Assembly: GCF_003601975.1 (NCBI RefSeq)
Contig: NZ_QZWZ01000025.1
Location: 30,658-94,657 of the forward strand
Source of the DNA: Mesorhizobium waimense
GTDB lineage: Bacteria > Pseudomonadota > Alphaproteobacteria > Rhizobiales > Rhizobiaceae
Length of the DNA stretch: 64,000 nucleotides
Direction of reading: 5' to 3'
In this document: positions 9,149-18,163 of the stretch, piece by piece
Layout of the letters: the number at the start of each line of letters is the position of its first letter
Position numbering within the stretch: the stretch's first letter is position 1
Notes under the pieces: generated by a model
The model's input: the letters and a program-made list of their open reading frames with translations, nothing else
Told to the model about the DNA's origin: nothing
The model's database searches: none
Made by a program: the position numbers and the translations under genes

Positions 9149-9355
9149 ATGTCGGCAGCGTTCATCACCTTGAACCGCGAGATGCGGGAACGGCTTTGGA
9201 AGCGCGTCCAGGAGAGCCCAGGGCAGCCCCCAAATGGCATGAAGCGACCAGCGACGACATGGGTCATGCCGGGTCTGATCGGCCGCGTGAAGCACTTGCG
9301 CGGCGAGGACGATTTGCGGCACGCCTCGCTACAGGATTTTCGGGAAGAGGAGTAG
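9149..9355 (+). pseudogene. Probable C-terminal remnant of an ATP-dependent DNA ligase
   Basis: The frame reads NREMRERLWKRVQESPG and then TTWVMPGLIGRVKHLRGEDD and LRHASLQDFREEE. The W-x-x-PGL and LRHAS-x-x-x-F pattern resembles the OB-fold end of LigD/LigC-type ligases. Nothing upstream continues the homology, so it would be a fragment. Confidence is moderate because the match is short. Confidence 0.4.
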
Positions 9356-9438
9356 GCTCCGTTCGACTACATTCGTGCGTTCCCCAGGATAGACTTCGGA
9401 GAAAGTCCTGATTGCACTGCGCGGAAATGTAGGCCTCA

Positions 9439-10317
9439 ATGGGCCGTCAAGGAAGCAGGGACGCCATCAAAGTGTCGGTTCGGACAGACCCGCTACCTGT
9501 AATTGTTGAGACGGTGATCGATCCGTCCCGCAAGCGGCGGCTGATCGACCTTCCCGAGCTTTGGCGATATCGGGAAGTTGTATTCTTCCTGGCCTGGCGC
9601 GATTTCAAGGTCAAATACCGCCAGACTTATCTGGGCGTGCTTTGGGCAATGTTGCAGCCGCTCGTTGCCATGTCGGTCCTCAGCGTCTTCTTTGGTCGAC
9701 TCGTAGGCATATCATCAAACGGGGCGCCATACCCGCTATTTGTCCTGTGTGGGCTCGTGCCATGGAATTTTTTTTCGCGCGCGGTTGGCAGCATGACGGG
9801 CAGTCTTGTCAGCAACCAGGAACTGGTGAAGCGCGTCTATTTTCCGCGTCTGATCATTCCCATCTCCGCTATAGCCGCGTGCCTGACCGATATGATCGTC
9901 GGCTTCGCTCTTTTGTTCGCCGCGCTGCTGGCATTCGGAAGCTGGCCGGCACCGCAGGTGCTCTTCCTGCCACTGTTCGTGCTAGTCATGGCAGCGTCGG
10001 CGACGGGGCTGGGAGTGGCACTATCTGCGATCAATGTCCGCTTTCGCGATGTGGGATATCTCGTGCCGTTCAGCCTCCAGATAGTTCTGTTCATGACCCC
10101 GGTTGTGTATCCGGGCAATCTCGTGCCCCACTTCTGGCGGCCGCTCTACAGCCTGAACCCTATGGTCGGGATAGTCGAAGCCGTGCGCTGGAGCGTACTG
10201 GGCACGCCCGCCGATTGGGTCATGATTTCGATATCGATCCTCTCCTCACTGGCCCTTCTCGTTGCCGGGCTGGCTATTTTCTCAAAGTCCGAACGCGCGT
10301 TTCCGGACCTGATCTGA
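9439..10317 (+). CDS. wzm: ABC-2 type polysaccharide export permease
   Basis: A 292-residue inner-membrane protein with about six helices. The N-terminal amphipathic stretch and FFLAWRDFKVKYRQTYLGV are characteristic of Wzm/KpsM-type permeases that export undecaprenyl-linked O-antigen or capsule; FRDVGYLVPF and LYSLNPMVGIVEA near the C-terminus are also typical. It precedes the ATPase wzt by 3 bp. The pair faces a convergent ten-gene glycan-assembly operon, so it most likely exports that product. No strong ribosome site is seen before the chosen ATG, so the true start could be a little downstream. Confidence 0.93.
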   Translation: MGRQGSRDAIKVSVRTDPLPVIVETVIDPSRKRRLIDLPELWRYREVVFFLAWRDFKVKYRQTYLGVLWAMLQPLVAMSVLSVFFGRLVGISSNGAPYPLFVLCGLVPWNFFSRAVGSMTGSLVSNQELVKRVYFPRLIIPISAIAACLTDMIVGFALLFAALLAFGSWPAPQVLFLPLFVLVMAASATGLGVALSAINVRFRDVGYLVPFSLQIVLFMTPVVYPGNLVPHFWRPLYSLNPMVGIVEAVRWSVLGTPADWVMISISILSSLALLVAGLAIFSKSERAFPDLI

Positions 10318-10320
10318 GCA

Positions 10321-11553
10321 ATGACCGACACAGTGATTCAAGCCACCAATCTCTCCAAGGCCTACAGGCTGGGGGTGGCGAACAACAGCTTCCCAACCTT
10401 GCGGGACGCGCTGGCCAGCGGCGCAAGGCGAATCCTACATAGGAAGCCAGATTTGGGTCGGCGCAACAGTGGAGACGATCAATTCTGGGCCCTGAGGGAC
10501 GTCTCCTTCGAGGTGCGCGCAGGCGAAGTCCTTGCCGTGATCGGACCCAACGGCGCGGGAAAGAGCACCATTCTCAAGATATTGGCGCAGATTGTGGAGC
10601 CGACTTCCGGTCGCGCGACGATACGCGGACGGCTGGGAGCTTTGCTGGAGGTCGGCACGGGGTTCCATGCGGAGCTCACCGGCCGCGAGAACATCTATCT
10701 CAACGGAGCGATACTCGGCATGCGGCGCGCCGAGATCAGATCCAAGCTCGATGAAATCGTCGAATTCTCCGGCGTCGAGCCGTTTCTCGACACGCCCGTC
10801 AAGCGTTACTCAAGCGGAATGTACTTACGCTTGGCCTTCGCGATTGCCGCGCATGTCGATCCCGATATTCTGGTGATCGATGAGATATTGGCTGTTGGCG
10901 ATGCCGCATTCCAGAAGAAATGCATTGCCAAGGCCGAGAGCGTCGCCGAAACGGGCCGCACCGTGCTGATCGCCAGCCACCAGATGTCGGTTCTGCAGCG
11001 GCTTTGCAACCGCGCAATTCTGATCGACGGCGGGACGATCCTGGCCGACGGCCCGACGAGCGACCTGGTCCGGAATTATCTGCAGACACTGGAAGCGCAT
11101 GCGAGCACCGATCTGAGCACACGAACGACGCGCACCGGGCGGGGCCGCCTGCGTGTCGTCGGCATCGAGGTTTTCAACAAAAAGGGTCCCGTCGCGTCGG
11201 GGCAGCCGGCGGTTTTTCGGCTTCAGGTCGATGGGCCGCGCGAAGCCGCGCAATGCCTTGTTACCATCATCGACGACCTCGGCGATCCTGTGACGTCGTT
11301 TGATACCCTGGAGCACTCCCTGCATGATCGTCAAGGCGACGTCTATACGGTTGATGTGGAGAGCCTTATGCTGAGACCGGGGCGCTACAGGATCGATGTA
11401 GCGCTGGTGGCGGACGACAGGGTGGTCGAAGACCACGTCGAGACCGCCGCTGTGCTCGATGTAATGCCCGGCTTGCTCGACGATCGACCGGTCACCGCCC
11501 AACCCGGTTTTGGCAGTGTCAGCTTTCCGCACCGGTGGGTGGTCAGGCGTTGA
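10321..11553 (+). CDS. wzt: ABC transporter ATPase for polysaccharide export with C-terminal carbohydrate-binding domain
   Basis: A 410-residue Wzt. The nucleotide-binding domain carries Walker A GPNGAGKST (75-83), signature YSSGM (163-167), Walker B ILVIDE (183-188) and switch His220. Residues about 260-410 form an extra beta-rich domain of the Wzt C-terminal kind, which in characterised systems recognises the modified end of the exported chain. The terminal modification here could come from the methyltransferase domain at 14368. Its last 11 bp overlap the convergent GT2 gene at 11543, so there is no room for a terminator between them. Confidence 0.93.
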   Translation: MTDTVIQATNLSKAYRLGVANNSFPTLRDALASGARRILHRKPDLGRRNSGDDQFWALRDVSFEVRAGEVLAVIGPNGAGKSTILKILAQIVEPTSGRATIRGRLGALLEVGTGFHAELTGRENIYLNGAILGMRRAEIRSKLDEIVEFSGVEPFLDTPVKRYSSGMYLRLAFAIAAHVDPDILVIDEILAVGDAAFQKKCIAKAESVAETGRTVLIASHQMSVLQRLCNRAILIDGGTILADGPTSDLVRNYLQTLEAHASTDLSTRTTRTGRGRLRVVGIEVFNKKGPVASGQPAVFRLQVDGPREAAQCLVTIIDDLGDPVTSFDTLEHSLHDRQGDVYTVDVESLMLRPGRYRIDVALVADDRVVEDHVETAAVLDVMPGLLDDRPVTAQPGFGSVSFPHRWVVRR

Positions 11554-12502
11554 CGCCTGACTTCAATTTGAAAACACGCACAAGCTTCCGCCGAACCCGG
11601 CGCCGCCGCCTTGCTATCCACATGCTGATCTTCAGGGTGAGCCGGCTGGCCTTGCTTGCGATTGTTGGCGGCGTGACATAAGGCGCACGCGCCAGCCGCA
11701 ACGCCCATTGGACGCGGAAGTCCTGCCGTCCACTTTCCGCCATGTGCTCCGCGATCCAGTCGAGAAAAGCTGCGCGGGCAGGGTGTTTCCCCATGCGGTC
11801 GTAGAGGCCTCGCTCCGTGGCCGACGCCGATGCCGAACCGGGATGCTGCCGGTAGCTTGCGAGCGTTACAGGAGTGACAAAGACGGGAAAGCGTAGGAAT
11901 AGCTTCGCCCAAAGAGCCTGGTCTTCATAGAGATCGAAGCGCTCCTCGAAGCCGCCAACCGTGGTAACCGCGCTTCTGCGCAAGAGCACGGAACAAGTGC
12001 ACGGAACGTGGCCATCCTGCATCAGCAGAAGCCGCCTCAGAAGCCGTGGAGGCTGATGCAAACGTCTGGCAAATCCGTCTGTCGGTTCGATCCAGTCGGA
12101 GCGCGCGCTATCAGGATACCACCATCTGGTTGGCCCGAAGATCATTGCGGCATCTGGGTTGGCATCGGCTGCCGCTAGGACCGTCTCGAGCATATGCGGT
12201 TCGTACAGATCGTCTGCATCCAGGAAGGCAAGCATATCGCCGCTGCCGGCCTCTATTCCGGCGTTTCTAGCTGCCGCGGCGCCACGCTTGGATCCGGGAG
12301 GCCTGCGCAGCACCTTAATTCGGGGGTCGGTTGCCGCAAAATATTTGGCGATCTTGACACTGTCGTCGGTCGAGCCATCGTCGACCAGCACGAGCTCCCA
12401 ATCCGTAACCGTCTGGGCTCGGACGCTGGCGATCGCTTCGCCCAGATTTGCCTCCGCATTGAGGAAGGGGGTTATGATTGTCACCCGCGGCAGGGAAGTC
12501 AT
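11543..12502 (-). CDS. GT2 family glycosyltransferase
   Basis: A 319-residue GT-A enzyme: DDGSTD at 41-46 and the metal-binding DADD at 95-98, followed by an acceptor-binding half and a very basic tail (WIARRRRRVRRKLVRVF) that may sit on the membrane. Sugar specificity cannot be read from sequence. It is the last gene of the minus-strand operon, starts with an ATGA overlap with the gene before it, and its 3' end overlaps the end of wzt. It probably adds one residue of the glycan exported by Wzm/Wzt. Confidence 0.88.
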   Translation of the reverse strand: MTSLPRVTIITPFLNAEANLGEAIASVRAQTVTDWELVLVDDGSTDDSVKIAKYFAATDPRIKVLRRPPGSKRGAAAARNAGIEAGSGDMLAFLDADDLYEPHMLETVLAAADANPDAAMIFGPTRWWYPDSARSDWIEPTDGFARRLHQPPRLLRRLLLMQDGHVPCTCSVLLRRSAVTTVGGFEERFDLYEDQALWAKLFLRFPVFVTPVTLASYRQHPGSASASATERGLYDRMGKHPARAAFLDWIAEHMAESGRQDFRVQWALRLARAPYVTPPTIASKASRLTLKISMWIARRRRRVRRKLVRVFKLKSGVNA

Positions 12503-13377
12503 CGTTGAAGCCGTCTCTTAATACTTCGCTTGTTCGCTTTCCAGGTTTCGCGCGCGAGCACTTTCCAGATTGCGGAACGAATGCGGAAAGAGGCGCCCTG
12601 ATCCGCCATCACGCCATTCAGCCACTTGAGAAACGCAATACGCGCGGCCTCGTCAGCGCCTGCCCTGGCGGAGGCGACAGAGCAGCTTTCAGCATGCTGG
12701 CGGTATCTTGCCCAAATGCGGCCGGATACATAGACGGGCGCGAATGCGAGCGCCTTGGCAAAGAATGTCTGATCCTCGAACATCAGGCGAAAGCTGTTCT
12801 CGAATCCCCCAAGCGTTGCGAACAAGCTTGAACGCATCAGGGCATTGCAAGTTGTCGGCGTCTGGACCTCGTTCTGCAGCAGCAGCTCCAGCAGCACAGG
12901 TGGTTCATAACGGGCGTCTGGTTCGACGCCGAGCGGGTAGTGGAAGTCCGCACAATCAGCAGCCTCGTCCCAGCTATGCCAGATCAGAGTGCGGCCATAG
13001 ACCATGCCAAGCGCCGGATCGCTTTCCATGATGGAGACTTGTTCGGAAAGCTTTTCGGGCAGCCATGTATCGTCTGCGTCGAGAAACGCGACATAGGCGC
13101 CGCGCGCCTCCGCCAGCCCACGGTTGCGCGAGGCACTGATACCATGATTGCGGTTGTCGTGATGAGACAATAGCCGAACCTTGCCCGGCAGGCGCTGCTC
13201 GTAGCCGCGTATGATGGCGGACGACTGGTCAGTCGAGCCATCGTCGACAACGAGGAGTTCCCAGTCGACGAAGCTTTGACCTACAATGCTGTCAACTGCT
13301 TCCCGGAGATACCTCTCACCGTTGAACACGACTATAATTGCCGTGACACGCGGCTGTGCGCCTGAGTTGTCAGCCAT
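12499..13377 (-). CDS. GT2 family glycosyltransferase
   Basis: The start is taken at the ATG before ADNSGAQP, which overlaps the stop of the deacetylase gene by eight bases; a longer reading would extend deep into that gene. The 292 residues carry DDGSTD (45-50) and DADD (100-103). It is a close relative of the next gene downstream, with a similar basic C-terminus, so the two may have arisen by duplication. It acts in the cytoplasm on a lipid-linked glycan; donor and linkage are unknown. Confidence 0.87.
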   Translation of the reverse strand: MADNSGAQPRVTAIIVVFNGERYLREAVDSIVGQSFVDWELLVVDDGSTDQSSAIIRGYEQRLPGKVRLLSHHDNRNHGISASRNRGLAEARGAYVAFLDADDTWLPEKLSEQVSIMESDPALGMVYGRTLIWHSWDEAADCADFHYPLGVEPDARYEPPVLLELLLQNEVQTPTTCNALMRSSLFATLGGFENSFRLMFEDQTFFAKALAFAPVYVSGRIWARYRQHAESCSVASARAGADEAARIAFLKWLNGVMADQGASFRIRSAIWKVLARETWKANKRSIKRRLQR

Positions 13378-14371
13378 GGCATAGCACCATGCGCCGAAAG
13401 TCAGCTTCATCCCAGTTGGCGACCGCAACGCGCGGCAATCGGAATGGGTCGACGCGAGGCCCCGCTTCACGCGGCAGGGTGGTTACTGCATAGTCCATGC
13501 CGGCAGATTTTACGGCGTTGGCGGTGCTGCCATCGACATCTCCAAACGGGTATGCGAATCCTACCACCCGCCGTCCTGTAATCTCCTCGCATTTTTGGCG
13601 GCTGCCTGAGATCTCGCGTTCAAGATCGTCCCGTTTCAGTAGCGGCAAGGATGGGTGCGTACAGGTGTGGGCGCCGATCGAAACGCCATCGATGTCGGCG
13701 AGCTGCCGAAGCTCCGAATGCGTCATGGCGCGATCGCGCCCCCGGGGACTGGCGTCGGTTCCTGCCCATCTTGCCAGCCACTCCAGCGCCTTCTCGCGTT
13801 CGGGTGCTCTCAACGGCTTCAGCAGTGCGTGCAAGTCGAAATGGAGCTTCGTGCGGTTGATCGCGTTATTGGAGTCCGCCTGCATTGCGTCCTCCCTCAC
13901 GCGCCAGTCGTAGTTTCGGCCAGCGATCTCGATCTCCAGAGCATTCGGGAGAGCTGGCATTTCCAAAATGATGCGGGATAGAATATCCCACCAGAACACC
14001 GACGGATCGGTGATCGCATGGGTGGTGACGAAGACAGTCGCAGGACAGTTCATACGCCGCAGGGTCGGCACGGCGTTTTGGAGGACATCCGCGTAGCCGT
14101 CGTCAAAGGTGATTGCCACCGCATTTTTCGGTGGCCGTCCCTCGCGAAGCCGTTGCGCCAGCCATTGCAGGGGAACAATGTCACGCGCTTTCGTCAAGAC
14201 TTCGATCTGGCGTGCGAAATTACGCGGCGAAACCGCGAGTTCCCAAGGATCGACGAGCGGTGCTCCGACGCGGTGATACATCAGCACGATAGGTCGATTG
14301 AAGCCGGCAAGCAGGCGCCCCCGCTGCAGCAGTTTGCTGACAGTTTGACGCGCAGTCACGGCGCCGCTCAT
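13370..14371 (-). CDS. Polysaccharide deacetylase family protein
   Basis: A 333-residue NodB/CE4-like protein. The metal-site aspartates are Asp90-Asp91 in TFDDGYAD, and the paired histidines are His235 and His239 in GAHTCTHPSL. No signal peptide is seen, so it may act on a cytoplasmic or lipid-linked intermediate. It lies between two GT2 genes with ATGA-type overlaps, which ties it to the exported glycan. It may remove an N-acetyl group from a hexosamine residue. Confidence 0.9.
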   Translation of the reverse strand: MSGAVTARQTVSKLLQRGRLLAGFNRPIVLMYHRVGAPLVDPWELAVSPRNFARQIEVLTKARDIVPLQWLAQRLREGRPPKNAVAITFDDGYADVLQNAVPTLRRMNCPATVFVTTHAITDPSVFWWDILSRIILEMPALPNALEIEIAGRNYDWRVREDAMQADSNNAINRTKLHFDLHALLKPLRAPEREKALEWLARWAGTDASPRGRDRAMTHSELRQLADIDGVSIGAHTCTHPSLPLLKRDDLEREISGSRQKCEEITGRRVVGFAYPFGDVDGSTANAVKSAGMDYAVTTLPREAGPRVDPFRLPRVAVANWDEADFRRMVLCHG

Positions 14372-15930
14372 CGCCTGAAAGCCCGCGCCGCGACTATTAC
14401 CGGACAGTTGGGGTCATTCACATCAAGTAGTGCCGAATTCAGCTCATGTTCTGCCAGGCCGTAGAGGAATCCGGTAGCAGAATAAGCGCTTCCATAGTGA
14501 CTGACTTCGACGTTCTTCGCCCCGAACCTGTCCGACAGAAGTCGCCTCAGGGCAGCCGGAGTAATCGACCAGTACCAGCTCCCACCCCATTCTCCCCTGT
14601 CAATCGGGCTCACCCAAGGCACTGTAATCAGAAGCACGCCTCCCGGCTTCAGGATCCGCCACAGGGTGGCGACCGCAGCGGGTAGATCGAAAACGAGGTG
14701 CAGGGTCTGGGTGAGCACGATACAATCGAAGGTCTCGGAGGGCAGATCCTCGCTGTTCGCCAGGTCACCCACGTAGGTTGTCAACGGGTGGCCGGCATAG
14801 CGGTTCAGAACCTCGCTTGTGGTAACCCGACTGCCTCCGAAACGCATCGTATAGGCGTTGTCGCCAACCTCCAGGACCCTTCCGGATATGTTCAACGAAC
14901 AGGACGCGAGGAAAGTCTCGACATAGCGGCGGTCCACTGGCTTGCCGCGATCAAAACCGAACTCCGTGCTGAAGGGTACGGTACGCTCGAGGTCACCGAA
15001 CCAGGCGCTCGAGCGGTGCCGACTTGAACGGCGCCTGAAGCGGTGCCGCACCATCACGGCGGTCTGCAACGGCGCTGCAAGCGAAACGGCGATCGTGCTG
15101 CTGAGTTGACCGACGAGCGAAGAACGGGATCGCAGCGCTGTACCAAGCTGTGCCAGTTGCATGTCCGTATAATAAAGCTTCCACTTTTCGACACCCTGAC
15201 GGTAGGCGGCCGCCCAATCAGGATTGGTCTGCGCGACGTTCCGCTGCCGGCGAAGGACCTTCAGCGCCGCGCGCAACATCATCGGATTGCTCTTCGACAT
15301 ATTGCTTGCGTGCCGACGGTAATCTGCGAGGCATTCCGGAGTGCAGGCTACCTTGTTCGCCCGTGATAGGCGAAGGTAGACGTCGTAGTCCTCGCAAGCC
15401 CGCAGTGACCGGTCAAATCCGCCGGCGGCTTCCAATGTCCTGCGGCGATAGAGCACCGTCGCATGCATTCCAATCAGGTTGCCGGTTAGGAACCCCGCAT
15501 ACGGGTCCGCGCCCGCCGACCTCAGTGGCACAGTATTCCTGACTGCACCGGCCTCGTCGATATCGCGGTAGGCGCCGTAGACCAACGCGCAATCGGGATT
15601 GTCGTGAAACAAGGCAAGATTGGTGGCGAGCGCCACCGGGCGCAGCCTGTCGTCGGCATCCAGAAAGGCAATGAATTCGCCGCGCGCTGCCGTCATCCCG
15701 GTGTCGCGCGCAGCGGCCAAACCCTGGTTTTTTTGGCGGATGTAGTGGACGTCGTCATATCGACGAACGACACTTTCGGGATCGTCCGACGACCCATCGT
15801 CCACAATGATGATCTCATCCGGCTTTACGGTCTGGTTGCGGACACTGTCGATCGCTTCGGCAAGGAACCGCGCGTGATTGTAGGTCGTGATGACAACTGA
15901 AACGCTGTATGCAGCGGGGCGGGTGGTCAT
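14368..15930 (-). CDS. Fused GT2 glycosyltransferase and SAM-dependent methyltransferase
   Basis: The 520-residue protein joins two enzymes. Residues 1-290 are a GT2 domain (DDGSSD 44-49, DADD 91-94). After a basic linker near 295-310 (RHRFRRRSSRHRSS), residues about 320-520 form a class I methyltransferase with RVLEVG near 352 and LKPGGVLLITVPW near 435. The fusion suggests that a sugar is added and then methylated by one polypeptide, a common way to cap chains read by a Wzt C-terminal domain. It is ATGA-coupled on both sides. The methylated position is unknown. Confidence 0.9.
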   Translation of the reverse strand: MTTRPAAYSVSVVITTYNHARFLAEAIDSVRNQTVKPDEIIIVDDGSSDDPESVVRRYDDVHYIRQKNQGLAAARDTGMTAARGEFIAFLDADDRLRPVALATNLALFHDNPDCALVYGAYRDIDEAGAVRNTVPLRSAGADPYAGFLTGNLIGMHATVLYRRRTLEAAGGFDRSLRACEDYDVYLRLSRANKVACTPECLADYRRHASNMSKSNPMMLRAALKVLRRQRNVAQTNPDWAAAYRQGVEKWKLYYTDMQLAQLGTALRSRSSLVGQLSSTIAVSLAAPLQTAVMVRHRFRRRSSRHRSSAWFGDLERTVPFSTEFGFDRGKPVDRRYVETFLASCSLNISGRVLEVGDNAYTMRFGGSRVTTSEVLNRYAGHPLTTYVGDLANSEDLPSETFDCIVLTQTLHLVFDLPAAVATLWRILKPGGVLLITVPWVSPIDRGEWGGSWYWSITPAALRRLLSDRFGAKNVEVSHYGSAYSATGFLYGLAEHELNSALLDVNDPNCPVIVAARAFRR

Positions 15931-17024
15931 CTCTCACCCGCTCCGTTTCCGCAGGTCGGGTAGCCGGCAAAAGTCAACCAGCCGACCGATCGCCGACATG
16001 CTTCCTCGAAGCTGACAGCCGGTTGGTATCCGAGCTCAAGCTCGGCCTTGCGCCATGGAAGTTTCGTCTGGCACTGGTGCAAAAGCGCGCGCTCTTCCGA
16101 TACCATGACCGTTGGGGCCATAGTCGCACCGGTCGCATTGCGTCGTGCCTTCCGCCACTCGCCATAGCCTGCCTTCAGTCCGCTGCGAACAGGCCTTGGC
16201 AGGCTTCGGACGAGCCGCCGATATCCTTCGCTTTCCTTCAGCCTTTGTTTCCAGCTTGGAGCAAATGACAAGGGCGCTGGAATCGAAATCGTGGCCAGGT
16301 CGAACCCCAGTGCCTCGGCGATCGGTCGGCAAAGATCTGCCCAACTGATCTCTTCCCGGTCTCCGATCAGATAGGTTCGCCCAGACGCCTCGGGCACTTC
16401 GATGGCAAGCTTGATCGCGTGAATGACATTGTCGACATAGGCGCTGTTGCAGATACCACGACCGCCATCCACCAAGTAGGCGGAACCGTCGATGAGCTCG
16501 TCGGCAAACCCACCGGTCCAACGGGAGCGTGGGCCAAAGACAATTCCAGGCCGCAGCACCACGACCTGCACCGCGCCATCGCGTGACAGTTGCCCGAGTC
16601 GGCGTTCGGCATGAACCTTCGCATTGTTGTACGCGATCGTCTGATCGTCATGCAGCGCGCTCGTTTCGTCCGTCCCGGACGGGGGCGATTGGCCGTGAAC
16701 GGAAGCGCTGCTGAGATAGATCAGACGAAGCACGCTGGCAGCGGCGGCTGCACGATAGACGGGCTCGACAGCATCGACGATCGTGCGGGCATCACCGGCA
16801 ACTGCATGTACGACGTACTGACAGCCTGCAAAGGCCGCGGTAAGAGCCTGAAGATCACGCGCATTCGCCACCATTGCGTCCATCGCAAAGCGAGACAGAC
16901 TGGCCAAAGCATCCGGCCTGCGAACGATCGGCCTCACATTCGCCCAGCCGGAAAGTTGCAGCAACTCCACGGTGCGGCAACCTATGAAGCCGTTGGCGCC
17001 AAGCACTGCAACAGTGCCGGTCAT
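15927..17024 (-). CDS. NAD-dependent epimerase/dehydratase
   Basis: The start at the ATG before TGTVAVLGANG gives an ATGA overlap with the oxidoreductase gene. This 365-residue extended SDR has LGANGFIG at 8-15 and the Tyr132-x3-Lys136 catalytic pair (YNNAK), with STs typical of sugar epimerases (LIYLSSASVHG). The C-terminal 60 residues, with many Arg and Trp, are longer than usual. It probably alters a nucleotide sugar for the operon's transferases; the substrate cannot be told. Confidence 0.87.
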   Translation of the reverse strand: MTGTVAVLGANGFIGCRTVELLQLSGWANVRPIVRRPDALASLSRFAMDAMVANARDLQALTAAFAGCQYVVHAVAGDARTIVDAVEPVYRAAAAASVLRLIYLSSASVHGQSPPSGTDETSALHDDQTIAYNNAKVHAERRLGQLSRDGAVQVVVLRPGIVFGPRSRWTGGFADELIDGSAYLVDGGRGICNSAYVDNVIHAIKLAIEVPEASGRTYLIGDREEISWADLCRPIAEALGFDLATISIPAPLSFAPSWKQRLKESEGYRRLVRSLPRPVRSGLKAGYGEWRKARRNATGATMAPTVMVSEERALLHQCQTKLPWRKAELELGYQPAVSFEEACRRSVGWLTFAGYPTCGNGAGER

Positions 17025-18163
17025 TGTCTGGTCCCGGCGGAAGCAGCGAAATTGAGCAATTCTTCCGGACCGAGCCAGGGCATGTCCATCAGTTTCCGTC
17101 TGGCATAGCAACCTTCGACCAGATCGAGCACATTGCGCCCAGCACTGGCCGGCACAGAAAGGGGGACCCCATTTCGGACCGCATCCACCAAGCCCGAAAT
17201 CTGATCGCAAAATGCATCGACAAAATCGCGCGACCGGCCGTCGGCATTGGTGAAGGAAACGAAGCCTGTCGTGCGACTTCCATTCAAGGCGAGCTCCACA
17301 GTCTCGGTCTCATTGACTGTCCAGGAAATCGAGCCACGTTCGCCCTCAAGGCGGTACAGATTCGGGCGAGCCCAATCCCGGCTCAACCTGACCTTCGCGT
17401 CGAAGCCGCCAAAACGCAGCCGGACAAGGCAGTTCGCCTCGACGCCGCCCATTGCGTCATCGGCGTAGTGAATCTCGTCGGGTTCTCCAAACCACCAGGT
17501 CAAGAGGTCAAGGCAATGCGTGCCGATATCCTGAAGCACGCCACCCCCGGACTCCGCGAAGCTAAAATAGCTCATCGAAGCCACCGGCCACTGAAAGGAG
17601 CCGCCCTCAAAACAACTGACGCTTCGTAACCGTCCGATCATGCCGCCCTCCAGCATGGCCTTTATCGACCGCGTCGCAGGGAACTGCCTTCTGACGAGCC
17701 CTGTTGCCAAAAGAAGATTGTTGGCTGCCGCTGCCGCAAGGGTACGATCCGCCTCGGAGCAGCTCGTGGCCATCGGCTTTTCACACAGAACATGCAGCCC
17801 GGCTTCTAACGCCTGTATCGACTGATCAGCGTGATATCCAGGTGGCGAAGCAATGATCGCAACATCGGCGTCCATAGCCAAAAGGCCGTCGAAACTGGCC
17901 GCAACCTTGGCTGAGGGCAGTCGCGCCTGAACGAGTGCGGCCTGCTTCGCTTCTGGATCGAATATCCCCGCGACTGCAACTTGGCCTCTGCTTTGAAGGC
18001 GTGAAAGCGCTTCCGCATAGTAGAGCTTTGTGACGGCGCCACATCCGGCCAAAACGAGCCGGACCGGTTCATCTTCCCGGTGACCTGCAGGCCGCTGCTC
18101 GGTTTCAACCGGGATGGACAATCCTGCCTCCCTGCCTTGCAACAAGCCGCAGCATACGCCCAA
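17021..18163 (-). CDS. Gfo/Idh/MocA family oxidoreductase
   Basis: The Rossmann nucleotide site is at about 36-46 (LVLAGCGAVTKLY) and the conserved EKP motif at 128-130 (CEKPMA). The C-terminal half is the usual substrate-binding beta sheet. Length is near 380 if the first ATG is used, but that start lies 59 bp inside the preceding GT2 gene; a TTG near 18121 would give a shorter overlap, so the first 14-30 residues are doubtful. The family oxidises or reduces sugars and UDP-sugars with NAD(P). It belongs to the operon by overlap on both sides. Confidence 0.87.
   Translation of the reverse strand: MGVCCGLLQGREAGLSIPVETEQRPAGHREDEPVRLVLAGCGAVTKLYYAEALSRLQSRGQVAVAGIFDPEAKQAALVQARLPSAKVAASFDGLLAMDADVAIIASPPGYHADQSIQALEAGLHVLCEKPMATSCSEADRTLAAAAANNLLLATGLVRRQFPATRSIKAMLEGGMIGRLRSVSCFEGGSFQWPVASMSYFSFAESGGGVLQDIGTHCLDLLTWWFGEPDEIHYADDAMGGVEANCLVRLRFGGFDAKVRLSRDWARPNLYRLEGERGSISWTVNETETVELALNGSRTTGFVSFTNADGRSRDFVDAFCDQISGLVDAVRNGVPLSVPASAGRNVLDLVEGCYARRKLMDMPWLGPEELLNFAASAGTRQ

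Noticed and set aside
8992..9411. 139-codon plus-strand frame
   Set aside because: It runs over the ligase-like fragment in another frame and has no recognisable domain.
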